Source: Paenibacillus chondroitinus NBRC 15376 (GTDB lineage Bacteria > Bacillota > Bacilli > Paenibacillales > NBRC-103111). From it: a stretch of DNA of 64,000 nt. Made by a program: the position numbers and the translations under genes. The stretch's first letter is position 1; each line of letters starts with the position of its first letter. The stretch is taken from NCBI RefSeq assembly GCF_004000765.1, contig NZ_BILW01000013.1, positions 62,001-126,000 on the forward strand. The letters run 5' to 3'. Shown here piece by piece: positions 59,863 through 64,000 of the stretch. The notes below the pieces were generated by a model that was given only the letters and a program-made list of their open reading frames with translations, did no database searches and was not told where the DNA came from.

Positions 59863-61320
59863 CTATACGAATAATGAGGAAATGCTCAGCGACGCTAGCC
59901 TAACGTTACCATGCTTTGCATAAACCGCCAAGCCGGATTGCTCTTCTATCGGGAATAGCAAATCTGTAATCACCGCTTCTCCCTCTCCAGCGAATACTTC
60001 AACAGAGCAGCGGTCCACCCAAACCCGAAGCACAAGTCGACCGTCAACCGCTTCCGCTTTGGCAGCATGCCTCCCGGGAAAATCTGCATGGAAGTCTGTT
60101 TTTCCAGATCGTGTTCGATCGACGAAGAGCTCCTGCGCTTCTACCGAATAAGCTACCACAGTTTCATATTCATTTGATGTCCGCACTTTAAAACCGAATT
60201 CCGTTGCCGTCTGCAACTCAAACTCTGCTTCCAACATAAAGCTGGTTAGGGCAAGCCCAGACAACGGATTGTATCCCGGTTCGATGAGAAGATCATTCCA
60301 CTGCATCGTGTCTGTCTTCCACTGATCCAGTTCCTGAATAGGCCGTTGAACCAGCAGGATGCTATTCTCCCGACTCCGTAGGCCCAACGTTCTGGGAAGC
60401 GTCATGGCACTGCGCCATCCTTCTGTCGGCGTTACCTGTGCGTATTTCCAATTGCTGAGCCACCCGATATAGATGCGGCGCCCATCTTCGGCCGGCAGGT
60501 CCGACCAGCTGACCCCGGCGTAATTATCTCTCCCGCCATCAAGCCACCTAACCGACTCGGGAGTGTCAGCATTCTTAAACTCGGTGCCGTTAAACTGCCC
60601 GATAAAATACTGCGTTCTGGAACCTTCCGAGTATTCCGGCGAATTTCCGATACTAACCAACATCACCCATTTGGTATGGGAAGGATCGCCGTCAACCGGA
60701 AGCTGGAATAAATCCGGGCATTCCCAAACGCCAATGTGCGAGCCCTCCCCTTCTCCAAACTGACTCGCGAAAGTCCAATCCTTCAAGTTTGGAGAGTGAT
60801 AGATGCTTACGGTTTGCCCTGATGCCAAAATCATGATCCATCGCTTGGATTCAGTATGCCAGAAAACTTTGGGATCCCGGAAATCCGGAAACCGCGCATC
60901 TGCTAACACCGGGTTTCCGCTGTATTTGGTCCAGGTTCTTCCCGCATCAGAGCTGTAAGCCAAGCTTTGGCTCTCCCTGACGGATCCGTTCTCTCCCTCA
61001 TTGTCATGATGCGTAAAAATCGCGACCAAACCGGCTCCGCCACCAAAGAACCCGGATGTATCCTCCCAATCAACGACGGCGCTCCCGGAGAAAATATAAC
61101 CGTGCTCGTCAGGCTCCAGTGCGACCGGCATATGTTCCCAAGAAACTAGATCCTTGGAGATCGCATGCCCCCAGTGCATAGGTCCCCATGTTGTCCCATC
61201 CGGGTGATACTGGTAGAACAGATGATACTCGCCTTGGAAATACACGAGACCGTTCGGATCATTCATCCACATCTGCTGCGGCGTAAAATGAAAATTAGGT
61301 CTATAACAATCTTTTAACAT
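59863..61320 (-). CDS. Glycoside hydrolase family 32 beta-fructosidase (sucrose/levan/inulin type), cytoplasmic
   Basis: A 485-residue enzyme with all three GH32 catalytic motifs: nucleophile Asp 21 in WMNDPNG, transition-state stabiliser Asp 149 in FRDPKVF, acid/base Glu 200 in WECPDLF. The five-bladed propeller is followed by a beta-sandwich ending with WVDRCSVEVFAGEGEAVITD. No signal peptide is present, so it acts inside the cell on imported sucrose, fructo-oligosaccharides or levan fragments. GAGGGAATCTA precedes the ATG. Neighbours: two CUT1 importers, fructokinase and LacI regulator. Confidence 0.92.
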   Translation of the reverse strand: MLKDCYRPNFHFTPQQMWMNDPNGLVYFQGEYHLFYQYHPDGTTWGPMHWGHAISKDLVSWEHMPVALEPDEHGYIFSGSAVVDWEDTSGFFGGGAGLVAIFTHHDNEGENGSVRESQSLAYSSDAGRTWTKYSGNPVLADARFPDFRDPKVFWHTESKRWIMILASGQTVSIYHSPNLKDWTFASQFGEGEGSHIGVWECPDLFQLPVDGDPSHTKWVMLVSIGNSPEYSEGSRTQYFIGQFNGTEFKNADTPESVRWLDGGRDNYAGVSWSDLPAEDGRRIYIGWLSNWKYAQVTPTEGWRSAMTLPRTLGLRSRENSILLVQRPIQELDQWKTDTMQWNDLLIEPGYNPLSGLALTSFMLEAEFELQTATEFGFKVRTSNEYETVVAYSVEAQELFVDRTRSGKTDFHADFPGRHAAKAEAVDGRLVLRVWVDRCSVEVFAGEGEAVITDLLFPIEEQSGLAVYAKHGNVRLASLSISSLFV

Positions 61321-61377
61321 TAGATTCCCTCGCTTTATTCACATTTATTTTCTTCCTTTGACTTTTACACGAACCGG

Positions 61378-62208
61378 TTAACCTTTAATCCCCGTGCTCG
61401 TAATGCCCTGTACATAGTACTTCTGAAGAAGCAGAAAAATGAGTACGATGGGCAGGGTAGTGAACGTGAGCGTCGCCATAATCTGTCCATAGAAAATAGG
61501 CGGCAAGGTAAAAAAGGTTTGAATCCCCAGTTGGATGTTCCGCAGCGATTCGCCTGTAGTAACCAGGATAGGCCACATGAAATCGCCCCAGTGAGAAATG
61601 AAATCCAGAATAAATACCGTTGTAAATACTGGCCCGGACAAGGGCACGACGATTTTGAAAAAAGTTTTGATCGGTGATGAACCATCCATCGCTGCGGACT
61701 CCAGAAGTTCATTTGGAATATCCATGAAAAATTGACGGAACATGAAGATGCTGAAGCAGTTTGCAATGAAAGGAACGATCAAGGCATACCATGTGTTCAC
61801 CCAACTTAAGCTGTTGACGACAAAATAAAGCGGCATCACAATGCTTTCAAAAGGAACGATCATCAATGCGATAATGGCGGTTAGAATGATACTTTTTCCT
61901 TTAAATTGAAGCTTTGCCAAGGCGTAACCGCATATTGAATTGACTCCTAGACCGCTTATTCCAATAATCGAGACGTAAAATAAGCTATTAAACAAGTATT
62001 TCATCATCGGAATTCGATCAAATGCACGTATATAATTATCAAACGTAATATGCGTAGGAAGTAAAGATTTGAGTGAGCCTAAATCCGCAAAAATCTGATT
62101 CTCCGGTTTAAGGGATGAGACTACCATCCACAAAAGCGGAATAATGAAGAGCAACGTCATGACAAGATTGGATGCATAGATGAATACTTTTAACTTACGA
62201 TCAGTCAC
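61378..62208 (-). CDS. Carbohydrate ABC transporter permease, MalG type (CUT1)
   Basis: A 276-residue permease starting with GTG behind GAGGAGAGACAC. EAA loop NELLESAAMDGSSPIKTFFKIVVPLSGPV; the end YYVQGITSTGIKG is the usual MalG C-terminus. Part of the importer 61378-64000+, immediately upstream of the GH32 gene on the same strand. Confidence 0.92.
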   Translation of the reverse strand: MTDRKLKVFIYASNLVMTLLFIIPLLWMVVSSLKPENQIFADLGSLKSLLPTHITFDNYIRAFDRIPMMKYLFNSLFYVSIIGISGLGVNSICGYALAKLQFKGKSIILTAIIALMIVPFESIVMPLYFVVNSLSWVNTWYALIVPFIANCFSIFMFRQFFMDIPNELLESAAMDGSSPIKTFFKIVVPLSGPVFTTVFILDFISHWGDFMWPILVTTGESLRNIQLGIQTFFTLPPIFYGQIMATLTFTTLPIVLIFLLLQKYYVQGITSTGIKG

Positions 62209-62224
62209 GTGTCTCTCCTCTTTC

Positions 62225-63160
62225 CTATCCTCTGTCTTTAAAAAACTTTCTCATAGAAAATGAAATGGCAATGACAATCAGGAAAAAAATAACGGATACG
62301 GCTGAAGCATATCCGGCATTTCTGAATTGAAATCCTTGCTGGTAAATCAAAAGCGCAAGCGTTCGTGTTGAATTCTCAGGTCCGCCGTTCGTCATAACAT
62401 AAGGTTGTGTAAACAGTTTTACGGCTTGAATCGTCGTAATGGTTAATACGAACACAATTACATTGTATAAGCTTGGAATGGTTATAAAACGCAGCTGCTG
62501 TACCCTATTCGCCCCGTCCATCGCAGACGCTTCATATAGATCCTTAGGAATGCTCTGCAATCCTGCCAGAAAAATCATCATTTGATAACCGGCTGCTTGC
62601 CAAACGGACATGAAGATAATGGCGTTCATGGCTTGATCCGCACTGCGCAGGAAAGGCTGCTTCGGGATGCCGAAAAACTGTAAGGCGGAGTTAATTAAGC
62701 CTTCATTTGGGTTATACAGTGAGATCCAGAGGATGGCGATCACCGTCATGGAAGTAATCACCGGACTGAAGTAAGCAATCCGAAACACATTTCTAAGCTT
62801 CAATTGATTATTGACTAGCAAAGCGAGCATAAGCGCTACTGCGGATTGAACAGGAACAACAATAATGGTGAAATAAAGTGTATTGTACAGCGATTTATAG
62901 AAAAGCTTATCTTTGAACAACATGAGGTAATTGTCCAAGCCGATAAATTTAATTTGATCCGGTCTCAGCAAGTTAAACTTCGTAAAACCGAATACAACAG
63001 CCAGCATGAAAGGCAATAGTAAAAACAGGATGAGCAGGATAACAGCTGGTAGAATGAAGGAATAACCCGTTAACGCTTCTCTCCGCTTCTGATGCCCGAT
63101 GGACGAAAGCCTGGACTTCTTGCTGCTCTGAATTTGAATTTGTGAACTGGCACTTTGCAT
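62225..63160 (-). CDS. Sugar ABC transporter permease, MalF type (CUT1)
   Basis: A 311-residue permease with a Ser/Gln-rich N-terminus, then ALTGYSFILPAVILLILFLLLPFMLAVVFGFTKF; EAA loop DLYEASAMDGANRVQQLRFITIPSL. The ATG at 63158-63160 is chosen since GAGGGTGAGCCC precedes it; a TTG at 63184 sits inside the AGGAG-rich site. Same operon as the binding protein at 63275. Confidence 0.92.
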   Translation of the reverse strand: MQSASSQIQIQSSKKSRLSSIGHQKRREALTGYSFILPAVILLILFLLLPFMLAVVFGFTKFNLLRPDQIKFIGLDNYLMLFKDKLFYKSLYNTLYFTIIVVPVQSAVALMLALLVNNQLKLRNVFRIAYFSPVITSMTVIAILWISLYNPNEGLINSALQFFGIPKQPFLRSADQAMNAIIFMSVWQAAGYQMMIFLAGLQSIPKDLYEASAMDGANRVQQLRFITIPSLYNVIVFVLTITTIQAVKLFTQPYVMTNGGPENSTRTLALLIYQQGFQFRNAGYASAVSVIFFLIVIAISFSMRKFFKDRG

Positions 63161-63212
63161 GGGCTCACCCTCACTCCTCTCCAATTAAGATTTGCTTTAT
63201 ATATTGCAAGCG

Positions 63213-63256
63213 TCATGCGGCACCTTTTCCTAAGTTCGGATATCCAAGTGCCGCAA
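63213..63256 (-). repeat. Intercistronic hairpin between binding-protein and permease genes
   Basis: TGCGGCAC and GTGCCGCA form a perfect eight-base stem around a large loop on the minus strand, no T-run. Similar in placement to the hairpins at 2866 and 54524, all between binding-protein and permease genes. Confidence 0.5.
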
Positions 63257-63274
63257 GAGCCTCCTTCTTAAAAG

Positions 63275-64000
63275 TTACTTAAAATTACGCTTGTACTCCG
63301 CATCATAAGAGGATGCCACCTGATCGAGCGATTTCTTCACATCTGCTCCCATCATGATGTCCGTCAAGGCTTCCGCAAATTTCTGAGTTAATACCGGATA
63401 AGCAGGTGTCACGGGTCTGGCATGAGAAACGGTTGTTACTTGTTCTTTAATCACTCTCATCGGCAGATCATTGTATTCCGGCAAGCTGTCGTATGCTGAT
63501 TTTCGGCTAGCGGGCATACTGGTCGCTTTGGCAAGCTGCGAGGAGCTATCCTTGTTCGTCATCCATTTCACAACTTCAGCCGCCTCCTTCGGATGCTTGC
63601 TATCCGTTGTTACGCCAATCGCCCAGCTGCCTGATGGCGAGCTTAAGCTGCCGCCGTCCTTCTTGGGAAAGTACGTAATCCCCCATTCCAAATCCGGATA
63701 ATTTTTGAACCCTGGAATATTCCATGGACCTCCAAGTTTCGTTGCCGCTTTGCCCTCTTCAAATTCCGTCGGTTTCGGGTCGATATTGAACAGCTTCTCG
63801 TTCGCCAATTTCTGTAGAAATTTCGCTGCATCCACCCCCTTATCGCTGTTTACCCAGCCTTGCGAGGTTGTGCCTTCCTTATTGACAATATCGGTACCTG
63901 CAGAGATCCACAGCTGTTCGAATGCGTACGTCATCCACTCACCTTTGTCGTTAATCATATTGGTGCCGAACATCTCTTTGGAAGCCGTCTTTTTCATCAC
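63275..64000 (-). CDS. Sugar-binding lipoprotein (CUT1), C-terminal part; gene runs off the right edge
   Basis: Only the last 241 codons are in the window; the signal peptide and N-terminal lobe lie beyond the edge. Seen: EGKAATKLGGPWNIPGFKNYPDLEWGITYFPKKDGGSLSSPSGSWAIGVTTDSKHPKEAAEVVKWMTNKDSSSQLAKATSMPASRKSAY, the standard second-lobe pattern of family 1 sugar-binding proteins, and the C-terminal IMMGADVKKSLDQVASSYDAEYKR. First known gene of the importer beside the GH32 enzyme. Confidence 0.88.
   Translation of the reverse strand: MMKKTASKEMFGTNMINDKGEWMTYAFEQLWISAGTDIVNKEGTTSQGWVNSDKGVDAAKFLQKLANEKLFNIDPKPTEFEEGKAATKLGGPWNIPGFKNYPDLEWGITYFPKKDGGSLSSPSGSWAIGVTTDSKHPKEAAEVVKWMTNKDSSSQLAKATSMPASRKSAYDSLPEYNDLPMRVIKEQVTTVSHARPVTPAYPVLTQKFAEALTDIMMGADVKKSLDQVASSYDAEYKRNFK

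Overview
The window looks like a piece of a low- to mid-GC Gram-positive chromosome, most probably a Paenibacillus or close relative. Reasons: strong AGGAGG-type ribosome binding sites, many lipobox-bearing solute-binding lipoproteins, and a dense run of ABC sugar importers paired with YesM/YesN-type two-component or membrane AraC regulators. Almost every gene is on the minus strand. The only plus-strand genes I accept are a MutS2-like ATPase (with its leader peptide) and a small VOC/PhnB-like remnant. No rRNA, tRNA, CRISPR array or transposase was seen.

Layout. 1-4236: 5' part of a sensor kinase plus a CUT1 sugar importer (two permeases, lipoprotein). 4792-7004: an MFS transporter and an aldo/keto reductase. 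7077-11732: an LplABC-type importer with an enolase-superfamily enzyme, followed by a 775-residue membrane AraC regulator (11919-14246). 14457-16584: leader peptide, long leader RNA, perfect intrinsic terminator, then an Smr-less MutS2 paralogue on the plus strand. 16709-25130: nine-gene catabolic operon (oxidoreductase, a second LplABC importer, cupin, TauE/SafE permease, isomerase, and a Tm-1-like gene pair), next to an XRE-cupin regulator whose likely operator overlaps both promoters. 26183-32202: oligopeptide-type ABC importer plus one unknown gene, with an ArsR-like regulator upstream. 33512-34096: two small genes.

34260-47543 is the most unusual part. It is an organosulfur-scavenging island with an aldo/keto reductase, two DszA/NtaA-type flavin monooxygenases, a 744-residue protein joining a DszB/SsuA-like domain to an SfnB/DszC-like flavin dehydrogenase domain, a MetNIQ-type importer whose ATPase lacks the usual C-terminal regulatory domain, a free-standing DszC/SfnB-like enzyme, an SsuD-type alkanesulfonate monooxygenase, and, beyond a terminator-like hairpin, an HpaB-family monooxygenase with a TetR regulator. 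The enzymes suggest flavin-dependent cleavage of C-S bonds in imported thioethers or sulfonates; the substrate is not shown by the sequence.

47700-47900 holds a symmetric intergenic repeat. 48005-51671 is an RbsABC-type importer, 51813-52418 a pentapeptide-repeat protein. 52815-64000 is a sucrose/fructan-type region: a CUT1 importer, a LacI regulator with three AAACGTTT-centred operators, a PfkB fructokinase, a YesN response regulator, a cytoplasmic GH32 beta-fructosidase, and a second CUT1 importer cut by the right edge. None of the CUT1 importers has its own ATPase here, so they probably share an MsmX-type ATPase encoded elsewhere.
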